Source: an uncultured Bacilli bacterium
Lineage (GTDB): Bacteria > Bacillota_I > Bacilli_A > RF39 > UBA660
Length of the DNA stretch: 64,000 nucleotides
Assembly (NCBI GenBank): GCA_934149245.1
Contig: CAKPER010000004.1
Coordinates: 1-64,000 of the forward strand
Direction of reading: 5' to 3'
The notes below the pieces were generated by a model, which saw only the letters and a program-made list of their open reading frames with translations, did no database searches and was not told the DNA's origin. The number at the start of each line of letters is the position of its first letter. Position 1 is the stretch's first letter. Made by a program: the position numbers and the translations under genes. Of this stretch, positions 55,709 through 64,000 are shown one piece after another.

Positions 55709-55749
55709 GGTAAAACCCACATCTATAAATTTAGGTGTGGGTTTTACTG
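55709..55749. terminator. Terminator-like hairpin after parB
   Basis: A perfect 11-bp stem (TAAAACCCACA at 55711 with TGTGGGTTTTA at 55736) lies between parB and the convergent FemX-like gene and could work for both strands. Confidence 0.7.
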
Positions 55750-55827
55750 TTTTATCAAACTTAGATTTTAAATAATATTAGCTGAAATTTTTTTCTGCTA
55801 AGTGTTATGTACTTAAGATATTTAATT

Positions 55828-57075
55828 CTATTTTTTTAATTTTCTATATATATGTAATAATTTTGGCAATATTTTATACATAAATGGTTTGTTGATCAAG
55901 TCAAATTCGCCAATAAATTCTATATAGGTGTCTCCAAATTTTTTCTTATAAGCATGTAATCCTTTTAGATTTTTACAATTTGTATTTGGATCTCCAACGG
56001 TGCCATATAAATCTAAAAATCGATAATTATGATTGAAACAATATTCTATAGTTTCAAAATATATTCTATTTACTGCAAATAAATATTCTCCAAGTCGATT
56101 GTTTCCAATATACATTGTCCACATCATATCGTTAGCAATTCCATTAATAAGAGAACAAATTGTTAAATTTTCTTCTTCTTTGTAAGGTTCAAACATTTTT
56201 AATTCTTTTTCTAGACGTTTTAATTTGTCTAAACTATCTGCTTTGTTTTTCTTTTTTATTAATCCTTTATCAAAATCATCTTTTATTTTTTCGTGATTTT
56301 TTAAAGTTTCTTCATATAACTCTTTTCCGTTTACACTTACATCAAATACTAGTATATTTTTATATTTTTTTCCATATTCGTATAGCTTTTTGTAAAATTC
56401 ATCAGAATATTGGATGAATTCATCTTTAGCAGCATTTGATTTGTTTAGTTCAAAGAAATGCTCCACATTACTATTTAAGTTTATTTTGAGGTTATAGCTA
56501 TAACTTCTATGAACTGTTTGCATAAATGTTTTAGATATGCTTTTTTTTATGTCATCCATATTTTTATATTGTTCAAAATAGCGTCTGAATGTATATCTAG
56601 GTTCATTGTTTTCATATAATTTTACAAAGCCTTGGTGCTTGTATCCAAGATTAATGAGATTATTGAATATATCAATATTATTTTTTCCTTTTTCTATTCT
56701 ATTTCCATCTTTATCAATTTCTTGGTACATTATTTCAGGGTTAATTTTTAAATATATTGCGTTTGTTCTTTTTAAATACTTTTTTATTTCTTCTGTAAAT
56801 ATTTTTAATAATTCTTTATCTTTAAAATCTATTAAATAACCGCGAGAACAATAGTAATAGCAAAGACCTAGTGGCATGTTTTTCTTTAGAAGTAAGGCTG
56901 CTGCTACTAAGTTGTTTTTTTCATCTTTTAATCCAATGTAGCAGGGGATTTTTCCTCTTGTTTCTTTGAAAGCTTTTCCCCATGCGTATGATTGTAGAAA
57001 ATGGCTATATTTAAATGAATTAAAGAATTTTATATATTCTTCTTTTGGTACATTTTCAATAAATTTATATTTCAT
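55828..57075 (-). CDS. FemABX-family aminoacyltransferase (peptidoglycan bridge)
   Basis: This 415-residue protein has two GNAT-like halves and an inserted helical hairpin (about 255-290, Lys/Glu-rich) typical of FemX/MurM. Recognisable segments are SHFLQSYAWGKAFKETRG near 24-41, MPLGLCYYYCSRGYLIDF near 67-84, and FLDLYGTVGDPNTNCKNLKG near 348-367 followed by FKKKFG-like sequence. These enzymes add amino acids from aminoacyl-tRNA to the lipid II stem peptide to form interpeptide bridges. It starts 2 bases from the M15 peptidase gene upstream, so both form a cell-wall operon. Confidence 0.88.
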   Translation of the reverse strand: MKYKFIENVPKEEYIKFFNSFKYSHFLQSYAWGKAFKETRGKIPCYIGLKDEKNNLVAAALLLKKNMPLGLCYYYCSRGYLIDFKDKELLKIFTEEIKKYLKRTNAIYLKINPEIMYQEIDKDGNRIEKGKNNIDIFNNLINLGYKHQGFVKLYENNEPRYTFRRYFEQYKNMDDIKKSISKTFMQTVHRSYSYNLKINLNSNVEHFFELNKSNAAKDEFIQYSDEFYKKLYEYGKKYKNILVFDVSVNGKELYEETLKNHEKIKDDFDKGLIKKKNKADSLDKLKRLEKELKMFEPYKEEENLTICSLINGIANDMMWTMYIGNNRLGEYLFAVNRIYFETIEYCFNHNYRFLDLYGTVGDPNTNCKNLKGLHAYKKKFGDTYIEFIGEFDLINKPFMYKILPKLLHIYRKLKK

Positions 57076-57077
57076 AA

Positions 57078-57902
57078 TTAATTATCTTTCCTTTCTCTTA
57101 TGCTTCTATCTAATACGCCTTCTTTAAAAAAGTGTTGATAGTCTTTGGTATTGTTGAAATCTCCTCCCCATGACCAACCATATTCTTTGAAGATTTTATA
57201 AATTGTATCATTTCTTGTAATCATTCCTTTTATGTTTAATGTTCTATCTTTGTATTTGGTAGCAGTTTTAGGATAGATTTCATTTCCATATACGTAAGGA
57301 TTATATAGTGGATTAATATCAATAGCTAAACCAAATGCATGCCATGACAAGTCGGTTTCTTCTTCTAAAATTCTGTAATTAAATGCAGATGTATTATTAT
57401 CTTCCATTGATAATTCATCATCACAGTTATATTCTTCTACTAAGTTCATTTTTTCAATTTGGTATTTTTCTTCAAATAGTTTGTAGAAAATTTCAACGAC
57501 ATCTTGGGCTACTAGCTTGTTTATAATTATTTCGCCTTCTTTAATTTCATTATCAAAGTTGTAATATTTTACCTTTACATATTTTAAGTCATCATAGCTA
57601 ATTTTTGAATATCTTTCGTCGAACGATTTAGGAAAAGAGCAACCAGTTATTTTTTCTTTAACTTTTTCACTTAAATCTTCATAATAAAAACTATCTTTAT
57701 ATGTCACTTTGTTTAGTTGTTCTGGCTGTTTTTTATTTTCTTTTTTGATGACTGTCTTTTTATGAATTTTTTGGTTTTTATTATTTGTTATTTTTAGTTT
57801 TAGACTTTTATAAAAAATAAAAATAGATATAATTAGTAATAATGTTGTTATTATTAATAAAATGATATTTTTATATTTTAACTTTTTTTTTCTTTTTTTC
57901 AA
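57078..57902 (-). CDS. M15-family peptidoglycan peptidase (VanY/CwlK-like)
   Basis: This protein of about 274 residues has an N-terminal Lys-rich membrane anchor (helix near 12-35) and a linker. The zinc peptidase domain contains SWHAFGLAIDINP (His and Asp ligands, near 190-202) and DYQHFF (second His). M15 enzymes cleave D-Ala-D-Ala or L-Ala-D-Glu bonds of peptidoglycan; the GWSWGGDF motif suggests the M15C endopeptidase group. AAGGTGG points to the TTG at 57902 rather than the in-frame ATG at 57920, which precedes it. Confidence 0.85.
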   Translation of the reverse strand: MKKRKKKLKYKNIILLIITTLLLIISIFIFYKSLKLKITNNKNQKIHKKTVIKKENKKQPEQLNKVTYKDSFYYEDLSEKVKEKITGCSFPKSFDERYSKISYDDLKYVKVKYYNFDNEIKEGEIIINKLVAQDVVEIFYKLFEEKYQIEKMNLVEEYNCDDELSMEDNNTSAFNYRILEEETDLSWHAFGLAIDINPLYNPYVYGNEIYPKTATKYKDRTLNIKGMITRNDTIYKIFKEYGWSWGGDFNNTKDYQHFFKEGVLDRSIRERKDN

Positions 57903-58079
57903 TTTATACCACCTTATCATAGATATTTTTTTTCATATAAAATTCTATCTAATAAATAATATTTTGTCAAGATTGGTGCACTTAGATTGACTTATTTTGT
58001 CGATTGAAAAGAATTGTTTTTCTTAGTTTTGTGTATTACAATATTATTGTAGTAGATATAGAATGTGAGGTTATTAATA

Positions 58080-58304
58080 ATGAATGCAAAAGTAAAATGG
58101 TTTAATAATGATAGGGGATATGGTTTTATAGAACACATGCCAGAAAATGATATTTTTGTTCACTATAGTGCAATTAAGATGAATGGTTATAAAACTTTGA
58201 ATGAAGGCGATAGGGTTGATTTTGATCTGATTGAAACTCCTAAGGGCTTGCAAGCTATTAATGTTAGATGTGATAGTAATCATAAAATTATAAATCTTAG
58301 CTAG
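58080..58304 (+). CDS. Cold-shock domain protein
   Basis: This CspA-type protein of 74 residues has NAKVKWFNNDRGYGFIEH (RNP1-like RGYGFIE) and NDIFVHYSAI (RNP2). It binds single-stranded RNA and DNA as a chaperone. The C-terminus NVRCDSNHKIINLS is slightly longer than usual. The start ATG 58080 has GTGAGG upstream. It is a monocistronic unit with a TACAAT -10-like element about 45 bases upstream and a terminator. Confidence 0.93.
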   Translation: MNAKVKWFNNDRGYGFIEHMPENDIFVHYSAIKMNGYKTLNEGDRVDFDLIETPKGLQAINVRCDSNHKIINLS

Positions 58305-58328
58305 TTAATTTTAAAACTAGTTTTTTTT
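58300..58328 (+). terminator. Terminator of the cold-shock gene
   Basis: A CTAGTT/AACTAG stem with an 8-nt loop is followed by eight T; the stem begins at the stop codon. Confidence 0.75.
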
Positions 58329-59229
58329 ATATCTTACTAATTTCTTCTAGTTTATTAATGATTTCTTTACCAAAATTCATACTTTTTAAAAATTTTGTAT
58401 CATTTATAGAATAGTTGCGTCCTAATGAATCAAGTTCCAATATGGGCATTTCTATTATTGTATTTTGTAGTGTTATTTTTAGGGTGATGGAATTACATTT
58501 ATTTTGAAATCCAGTTATATTTTTTTTGCTTATTTGATTTTTAGTAATTATTGGATTTCTATCAATTAATAGTTCGTAGTTTGTTATTTCACTTATGTTA
58601 TATTTATAGTTGTTGTTATTTAAATGAAAAACTATATTTTTATTACAATCTATTGATATACCAATATTATTTTCATTAATCTTTTGATATATTGGTACTA
58701 TTCCACATAAGTATTTTGTTTCTTTTTCTATTTCTTTACTCCTATTTTCTTCTGATAGTATTATTTTTAGAAAATTATTAATTTTTTCGTTATTACCATT
58801 AGCTTCTAATAAAATATTATTTATATTTATGATTTTGCTTAATAGATTGTTTTTGATTATAGTGCAGTATTTGATATCTTGATATGATATGGTTTTGTAT
58901 TTTTCAGTATTTGCTATCCAAATTGATCTTGAGGTAGCTACTAACCAATATTCTGTATTAGTTTTTATTTCTTTAGTAAATATTATAGCTAGTAGTGTTT
59001 CGTTTTTGGGAATTAAGTTAGCAATAATATTAGCTTTATCTTTGTTTAAATCTGGGCAGTTGTTTAAAATCCAATGCACTTTATTTTCATTAAGGACCTT
59101 GTTTTGAATATTTATATTGGTTAGATTTTCAAATATTGTTGATGTTTCTATTAAATTGTTATAGTTGTTATTTTCCTCTTTGATGTTTTTTAATTTATTT
59201 TTAATATTATCAATAAAATTATTACTCAT
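58327..59229 (-). CDS. Unknown protein with possible bacterial PH (YokE-like) domains
   Basis: This 300-residue protein has no signal peptide or membrane helix. A central stretch (ETLLAIIFTKEI, YWLVATSRSIWIANTEKYKTI, SYQDIKYC, about 75-130) has the strand pattern of YokE-like bacterial PH domains. A second beta-rich part follows at about 195-265. No catalytic motif is visible. AAGGAG supports the ATG at 59229 rather than 59235, which abuts that site. It is convergent with the cold-shock gene and divergent from serS. Its role is unknown. Confidence 0.6.
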   Translation of the reverse strand: MSNNFIDNIKNKLKNIKEENNNYNNLIETSTIFENLTNINIQNKVLNENKVHWILNNCPDLNKDKANIIANLIPKNETLLAIIFTKEIKTNTEYWLVATSRSIWIANTEKYKTISYQDIKYCTIIKNNLLSKIININNILLEANGNNEKINNFLKIILSEENRSKEIEKETKYLCGIVPIYQKINENNIGISIDCNKNIVFHLNNNNYKYNISEITNYELLIDRNPIITKNQISKKNITGFQNKCNSITLKITLQNTIIEMPILELDSLGRNYSINDTKFLKSMNFGKEIINKLEEISKI

Positions 59230-59314
59230 ATTCATTCTCCTTTGTTATTTTATTTAAATTTTAATATTATTTTATTTAAAAAGCAATGAATTTTTAAATT
59301 TTTTAAAATATTAT

Positions 59315-59342
59315 TTGAATAAATTGTGGATAATGGTATAAT
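59315..59342 (+). promoter_or_regulatory. serS promoter containing a DnaA box
   Basis: TTGAAT and TATAAT are separated by 16 bases, with an extended -10 TGG. A perfect reverse DnaA box TGTGGATAA (59325-59333) lies in the spacer. Confidence 0.7.
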
Positions 59343-59366
59343 AAATTTATGAAATGAGGGATGTTT

Positions 59367-60656
59367 ATGTTAGATATAAAATATGTTAGAGAAAATCCTG
59401 AAAAGGTTAAAGAAAATATTAAGAAAAAATTTCAGGATCAAAAGTTACCTCTTGTTGATGAAGTTATAAAGTTAGATGCTGATATAAGAGAACTTAAAGT
59501 TAAAGGAGATAATTTGCGTCAAGAGAGAAATACTATTAGTGATGAAATTGGAAAATTGTTTAGAGAGAAAAAAGTGGATGAGGCAAATGCTAAGAAACAA
59601 GTAGTTGTTGATATTAATAAAAAACTTGAAGAAATAGAGTTAGAGGAGAGTAATCTTACGTTATCTTTAAAGAAAAAAATGATGGTTATTCCTCAGATTA
59701 TGGATGATTCTGTTCCTGTTGGTAGAGATGATAGTGAGAATGTTGAAAATGAAAGATTTGGTGAGCCTATTGTTCCAGAATATGAAATTCCATATCATGC
59801 AGATATATGTGCTAAATTTAGTGGAATAGATAAGGAAAGTGCTGGAAGAACTAGTGGAACTGGTTTTTATTACTTAGTTGGTGATATAGCTAGGTTACAT
59901 TCTGCTTTACTTAGTTATGCTAGAGATTTTATGATTAATAAAGGTTTTACTTATTGTGTTCCTCCTTTTATGATTAGAGGAGATGTAGTTGATGGAGTTA
60001 TGTCTTTTGATGAGATGGATGCTATGATGTATAAGATAGAAAATGAGGATTTGTATTTAATTGGAACTAGTGAGCATTCTATGATTGGAAGATTTAAAGG
60101 ACAAATAATTAATGAAAGTGATTTACCGATTGCAATGACTTCATATTCTCCATGTTTTAGAAAAGAAGTTGGTTCTCATGGCTTAGAGGAAAGAGGTTTA
60201 TATAGAGTACATCAATTTGAAAAAGAGGAAATGATAGTTTTATGTAAACCAGATGATGGAATGGATTGGTATAATAAAATGTGGAATTATACTGTTGAAT
60301 TTTTTAGAAGTTTGGATGTTCCAGTTAGAACTTTGGAGTGTTGTAGTGGAGATTTAGCTGATTTAAAAGTTAAATCATGTGATGTTGAGGCATGGAGTCC
60401 TAGACAGAAAAAATATTTTGAGGTTGGCTCTTGCTCTATATTAGGAGATGCTCAAGCTAGAAGATTGGAAATTAGAGCTAAAGGTGAAAAGGGTAATTAT
60501 CCATTATTTACTCTTAATAATACTGTAGTTGCGTCTCCACGTGGATTGATTGCTGTTTTGGAGAATAATTATCAAGAAGATGGTAGCGTTTTAATTCCAA
60601 AAGTTTTGCAATCGTATATGGGTGGAATAGAGAGATTAGTTCCAAAAGAAAAATAA
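59367..60656 (+). CDS. serS: Seryl-tRNA synthetase
   Basis: This class II synthetase has about 429 residues. It has the N-terminal coiled-coil tRNA-binding arm (about 30-105), motif 2 FRKEVGSHGLEERGLYRVH near 267-285 and motif 3 NNTVVASPRGLIAVLENN near 386-403. It starts MLDIKYVRENPEKVK, the usual SerRS start, which fits ATG 59367 with GAGGG upstream. No T-box leader fits in the short upstream region. gmk follows after 20 bases. Confidence 0.96.
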   Translation: MLDIKYVRENPEKVKENIKKKFQDQKLPLVDEVIKLDADIRELKVKGDNLRQERNTISDEIGKLFREKKVDEANAKKQVVVDINKKLEEIELEESNLTLSLKKKMMVIPQIMDDSVPVGRDDSENVENERFGEPIVPEYEIPYHADICAKFSGIDKESAGRTSGTGFYYLVGDIARLHSALLSYARDFMINKGFTYCVPPFMIRGDVVDGVMSFDEMDAMMYKIENEDLYLIGTSEHSMIGRFKGQIINESDLPIAMTSYSPCFRKEVGSHGLEERGLYRVHQFEKEEMIVLCKPDDGMDWYNKMWNYTVEFFRSLDVPVRTLECCSGDLADLKVKSCDVEAWSPRQKKYFEVGSCSILGDAQARRLEIRAKGEKGNYPLFTLNNTVVASPRGLIAVLENNYQEDGSVLIPKVLQSYMGGIERLVPKEK

Positions 60657-60676
60657 TTTTTAAGAGGTGAATTTTT

Positions 60677-61357
60677 ATGTCAAAAATTATAAAGACTAAA
60701 GAGCGAGGCAATTTAATTGTTATAAGTGGTCCTAGTGGTGCTGGTAAGGGAACTATCGTTGATGGCTTAAAGAAGGTTAATGAGAATATATGGGTTTCTA
60801 TTTCAATGACTAGTAGAGAACCTAGGAAAAATGATATTCCAGATGAAACTTACTTTTTTGTTAGTCGTGAAGAATTTGAAGAGAGGATATCTAGGGGAGA
60901 ATTTTTAGAATATGCTATATATAATGAAAATTATTATGGAACTCCTAGAGATAAAATTGCTCATAAATTAGAACAAGGTTATGATGTTGTCTTGGAGATA
61001 GAAATTCAAGGGGCTTTAAAGGTAAAAGAACTAGTTGATGATGCTATATTTATATTTATTTTACCACCTTCTATGAAGGAATTGCGAAATCGTCTTGTGA
61101 ATAGAGGAACAGATAGCAAGGAAAAAATTCTAAATAGATTTAAAAGAGCTTATCAAGAAATAAATGAGGTTACTAAATATAATTATGTTGTTATAAATGA
61201 TGATATAGATAAAGCTGTAAAGAAAGTTAATGCTATTCTTCTTAGTGAAAGATGTAGAGTTGATAGAATAGAAGATGTATATTTAAATAATATGGAAGAA
61301 GAAGTTCATGAGTTATTAATTGATAAAGAATTTGAAAATAAAGATATAGAAATATAA
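60677..61357 (+). CDS. gmk: Guanylate kinase
   Basis: This 226-residue enzyme phosphorylates GMP. The P-loop is ISGPSGAGKGTIVDGL near 15-30, and the GMP-binding SMTSREPRKNDIPDETYFF and EYAIYNENYYGTP follow. The lid region has RLVNRGTDSKEKILNR. It is slightly longer than typical (~205), with an N-terminal extension (KIIKTKERGN) and an acidic C-terminal tail. The ribosome site is AAGAGGTGA. The gmk-rpoZ pairing common in Firmicutes is not present here. Confidence 0.96.
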   Translation: MSKIIKTKERGNLIVISGPSGAGKGTIVDGLKKVNENIWVSISMTSREPRKNDIPDETYFFVSREEFEERISRGEFLEYAIYNENYYGTPRDKIAHKLEQGYDVVLEIEIQGALKVKELVDDAIFIFILPPSMKELRNRLVNRGTDSKEKILNRFKRAYQEINEVTKYNYVVINDDIDKAVKKVNAILLSERCRVDRIEDVYLNNMEEEVHELLIDKEFENKDIEI

Positions 61358-61393
61358 TTGAAAAAGATGTTGATAAAAGGTTTTTTATTGCAA

Positions 61394-61422
61394 TTGTAAA
61401 AATCTTTTTTTTGTTTTATAAT
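61394..61422 (+). promoter_or_regulatory. Promoter of the PFOR gene
   Basis: TTGTAA and TATAAT are separated by 17 bases, 30 bases before the start codon. Confidence 0.7.
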
Positions 61423-61451
61423 TAATTTAATATTTTAGAAAGAGGTGTGTT

Positions 61452-64000
61452 ATGGTTAAGTTTAAAACTATGGATGCAAATGAGGCCGTTTCTTTAGTGG
61501 CGTATAAATTTAGTGAAGTATGTGGTATTTATCCTATTACTCCAGCATCACCTATGGCTAGTTATGTTGATAGAATGAGTAGCTGTGGTGAGAAGAATTT
61601 TTTTGATAATACGGTTAAAGTTATTGAAATGCAAAGTGAAGCTGGTGCGGTTTCTTTAGTGCATGGTGCTTTACAAAGTGGGGCTTTAGCTACTACTTTT
61701 ACAGCGAGTCAAGGTTTATTATTGATGATTCCAACACTTTATAAAATGGCTGGGGAGCTTTTGCCTGCTGTTATACATGTTGCAGCTAGGAGTTTATCTA
61801 CACATGCTCTTAGTATTTTTGGTGATCATCAAGATGTGTATGCTTGTTTAAATACAGGAGCTTGTATGTTATCATCTAGTAGTGTGGAAGAGGCATATTA
61901 TATGGCAATTATAAGTCATTTATCTTCTATTGCTGCAAGTTTACCTATTATCAATTTTTTTGATGGCTTTAGAACAAGTCATGAAATTGATAAAATTAGA
62001 ATAACTGATATGGAGAAAATTGCTAGCTTGATTGATAAGGATAAGTTGGATGAATTTAGGAAGAAGGCTTTGAATGCTAATACTCCTAATTCTAGAGGAA
62101 TGGCAGAAAATGATGATATATATTTTCAACATACAGAAGCTAGAAATATTAATTATATAAATAGTGTAAATTATATTGCAAAGTATATGGAAAAAATTAG
62201 TAAACTTTGTGATTTGGATATAAGGCCTTATAATTATTATGGTTCAAATAACGCTAAATATATTATAGTTGCTATGGGAAGTGTCGTTAGTACTATTAGG
62301 GAAGTGGTTGGTCTTTTAAATAAAGATGATGATTGTTATGGAGTAGTTGATGTTCATATGTTTAGACCTTTTAGTGCAGATTATTTAGTTGATGTTGTTC
62401 CTGATAGTGTTAGAAAAATAGCTGTTTTAGATAGAAGTAAGAGTTTTGGTTCTAATGGAGAACAATTGTATTTAGATGTTCTTAGTGCATTTTATTGTAA
62501 AAATATTAAAATTTATGGCGGAAGATACGGCCTTTCTTCTAAGAATACTACGCCTAATGATATTAAGGCAATATATGACGCTATGATAAATAATATTATT
62601 CATAATAATTTTACTGTTGGAATAAATGATGATGTAACTAATTTGAGCTTGAAATATTTAACTGATTTTCATTTGCCATTATCTAAGGTCGAGGCTAAAA
62701 TATATGGTTATGGTTCTGATGGAATGGTTTCAACTATTAAAGATTTAATAAAAATAGTGGGTGATAATACAGATAATTATGTTCAAGGATATTTTCAATA
62801 TGATAGTAAAAAAAGTGGAGGAGTTACTAGATGTCATGTTAGAATGGATGATAGGCCTATATTAAAAACTTATTATGTTGAGCAAGCTAATTTTATTGTT
62901 ATTAGTAAGGATAATTATATATACAGATATGATATTTTAGATGAAATTGCTGATTATGGAACTCTTTTACTTAATACAAGTTTAGGTGATTTGGAACTTA
63001 TTAAAAGTTTACCTAATAAGGTTAAACATTTAATTGCTGTAAAAAAGATTAATTTTTATGTTATAGATGCTAGTAAAATTGCTGGAGAGTGTGGACTTGG
63101 TAATAAGATTGGAACTTGTATGGAAAGATGTATATTTCATTTGTTTAAAATTATAGATGATGATGTTGTTAGAAAAATTATGTATGATACTAATCACAAA
63201 CGTTTTATTGATAAGGGAGATGATGTTGTTGCTAAGAACAATATGGTAGTTGATAAATCACTTTCTGAATTGAGAAAAATTGATATTAGTGATAGCTTTT
63301 TAGATGCTGAGTTTTTTGATGATGTTTCACATGATTTTAATACAATTATTAATAATCTAAAAGGTGATAGTTTACCAGTTAGTGCTTTTTTGGATAAATC
63401 TAGTGGAATTTTTTCACCAGGTAGTTCTAAATATGAGAAAAGAGAAGTTGCTTCTTTAGTTCCTTGTTGGATAAAAGAAAATTGTATTCAGTGCAATCAA
63501 TGTAGTTTTGTCTGTCCGCATGCTGTTATTAGGCCTTTTTTGTTAGAAGATAGGTGTGATAATATTGAAACTGTTTCTTCAATGTTTCCTAAAAATCTTA
63601 ATTATACAATAGGTGTTTCTTATAAGGATTGTACTGGTTGTGGGTTATGCTATAATACTTGTCCTGGTAAAATGGGTAAAAAGGCTATCAAGATGGTTGA
63701 TTATAATAAGAAAGAATGTCGACAAGAGATTTTTGATTATTTATTGTCTAATAATGTTAATGATAAATATAAGTTTAAAAACTTGAATGTTAAATCTGAG
63801 GGGTTTATTGCTCCTAAATTTGAATTTAATGGTAGCTGTAGTGGTTGTGGTGAGACACCTTACTTAAAGAATTTAACACAAGTATTTGGAGAGAAATTGT
63901 ATATTGCTAATGCTACAGGGTGTTCTTCTATATATGGTGGTAGTGTGCCTAGTACTCCGTATAGTATTCCTTGGGCTAGTAGTTTATTTGAAGATAATAG
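61452..64000 (+). CDS. Pyruvate:ferredoxin (flavodoxin) oxidoreductase, partial
   Basis: The frame stays open from ATG 61452 (GAGGTG ribosome site) to the window end, giving 849 codons of a gene normally near 1170. Domain order is as in homodimeric PFOR/NifJ. Domain I has NEAVSLVAYKFSEV and IYPITPASPMASY. A transketolase C-terminal-like domain and the gamma-type domain (GYGSDGMVSTIKDL) follow. A two-cluster ferredoxin domain has CIQCNQCSFVCPHAVIRPF and CTGCGLCYNTCPGK, and the TPP-binding domain begins SCSGCGETPYLKNL and continues through ATGCSSIYGGSVPSTPY. It oxidises pyruvate to acetyl-CoA and reduces ferredoxin, implying anaerobic metabolism. The C-terminal part lies outside the window. Confidence 0.95.
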   Translation, partial: MVKFKTMDANEAVSLVAYKFSEVCGIYPITPASPMASYVDRMSSCGEKNFFDNTVKVIEMQSEAGAVSLVHGALQSGALATTFTASQGLLLMIPTLYKMAGELLPAVIHVAARSLSTHALSIFGDHQDVYACLNTGACMLSSSSVEEAYYMAIISHLSSIAASLPIINFFDGFRTSHEIDKIRITDMEKIASLIDKDKLDEFRKKALNANTPNSRGMAENDDIYFQHTEARNINYINSVNYIAKYMEKISKLCDLDIRPYNYYGSNNAKYIIVAMGSVVSTIREVVGLLNKDDDCYGVVDVHMFRPFSADYLVDVVPDSVRKIAVLDRSKSFGSNGEQLYLDVLSAFYCKNIKIYGGRYGLSSKNTTPNDIKAIYDAMINNIIHNNFTVGINDDVTNLSLKYLTDFHLPLSKVEAKIYGYGSDGMVSTIKDLIKIVGDNTDNYVQGYFQYDSKKSGGVTRCHVRMDDRPILKTYYVEQANFIVISKDNYIYRYDILDEIADYGTLLLNTSLGDLELIKSLPNKVKHLIAVKKINFYVIDASKIAGECGLGNKIGTCMERCIFHLFKIIDDDVVRKIMYDTNHKRFIDKGDDVVAKNNMVVDKSLSELRKIDISDSFLDAEFFDDVSHDFNTIINNLKGDSLPVSAFLDKSSGIFSPGSSKYEKREVASLVPCWIKENCIQCNQCSFVCPHAVIRPFLLEDRCDNIETVSSMFPKNLNYTIGVSYKDCTGCGLCYNTCPGKMGKKAIKMVDYNKKECRQEIFDYLLSNNVNDKYKFKNLNVKSEGFIAPKFEFNGSCSGCGETPYLKNLTQVFGEKLYIANATGCSSIYGGSVPSTPYSIPWASSLFEDN

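Noticed and set aside
59236..59366. T-box leader upstream of serS
   Set aside because: Only about 130 bases are available, the promoter lies about 25 bases from the start codon, and no T-box motif or antiterminator is visible.
1..64000. tRNA or rRNA genes, CRISPR arrays, prophage or transposase genes
   Set aside because: I looked for T-arm motifs, rRNA signatures, regularly spaced repeats and transposase or integrase motifs and found none; short tRNAs could still be missed by eye.

Overview
The window is very AT-rich and uses the standard code: TGA is a stop (dut, rsmI, tatD) and TGG is Trp. Strong GGAGG-type ribosome binding sites precede most genes. Gene content and order follow the Bacillus subtilis origin region closely: rpmH-rnpA-yidC-jag-mnmE-mnmG-rsmG-noc/parB on one side, and dnaA-dnaN-recF-gyrB-gyrA, SRP RNA-dnaX-ybaB-recR-bofA, holB-ricT-rsmI, pth-mfd-spoVT, metG-tatD-ksgA-yabG-veg-spoVG, yabP-yabQ-divIC, ftsH/tilS, parA-parB, serS and gmk on the other. 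A pyruvate:ferredoxin oxidoreductase runs off the right end, which points to anaerobic metabolism. I infer an anaerobic, low-GC Firmicute of the Bacilli/Erysipelotrichia/RF39-like type, probably uncultured. No rRNA, tRNA, CRISPR array, prophage or transposase gene was seen.

Layout. 1-581: a gene-free stretch holding a roughly 500-bp nested inverted repeat. 582-2958 (minus): rpoE, an arginyl-tRNA synthetase-like gene that has lost its catalytic signatures, and a DUF1934 gene. 3099-5072 (plus): a class A penicillin-binding protein. 5084-13819 (minus): a ParB/Noc paralogue with a very long Asn/Gln-rich linker, then rsmG, mnmG, mnmE, mscS, jag, yidC, rnpA and rpmH. 13984-15732: a HerA-type ATPase between rpmH and dnaA. 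15733-18031: oriC, with DnaA boxes on both sides of dnaA. 18032-25401: dnaN, a ComK homologue, recF, gyrB and gyrA. 25402-27195: about 1.8 kb of non-coding DNA with three parS sites, each followed 6-9 bp later by a DnaA box. 27196-38071: SRP RNA and the dnaX to mfd block. 38136-44847: alcohol dehydrogenase, Hsp20 under a CIRCE-like operator, spoVT, a YfhO-type membrane protein, dut and metG. 44848-50129: two unlisted small membrane ORFs, tatD, a SleB-like hydrolase, ksgA, yabG, veg, spoVG, yabP, yabQ and divIC. 50143-53344 (minus): ftsH and tilS. 53489-64000: an unknown gene, parA-parB, cell-wall genes, a cold-shock protein, serS, gmk and the truncated PFOR gene.

Transcription is mostly minus to the left of about 13.9 kb and mostly plus to its right, as expected for two replichores leaving an origin at rpmH/dnaA. 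DnaA, DnaN, gyrase, DnaX, HolB, RecF and RecR cover replication and repair. ParA, ParB, the three parS sites and the ParB-like paralogue form a segregation module. SpoVT, YabG, YabP, YabQ, a BofA-like protein, SpoVG and a SleB-like hydrolase imply that the lineage sporulates or did so recently, and ComK implies a competence-type regulator.

The most unusual observations are: the three parS plus DnaA-box modules downstream of gyrA; the catalytically degenerate ArgRS paralogue in the normal argS locus; the prion-like ParB/Noc paralogue; the foldback element at the left edge; the HerA ATPase at the origin; and comK with helically phased GACA repeats at its promoter. Family assignments rest on motif recognition by eye; no database search was run.
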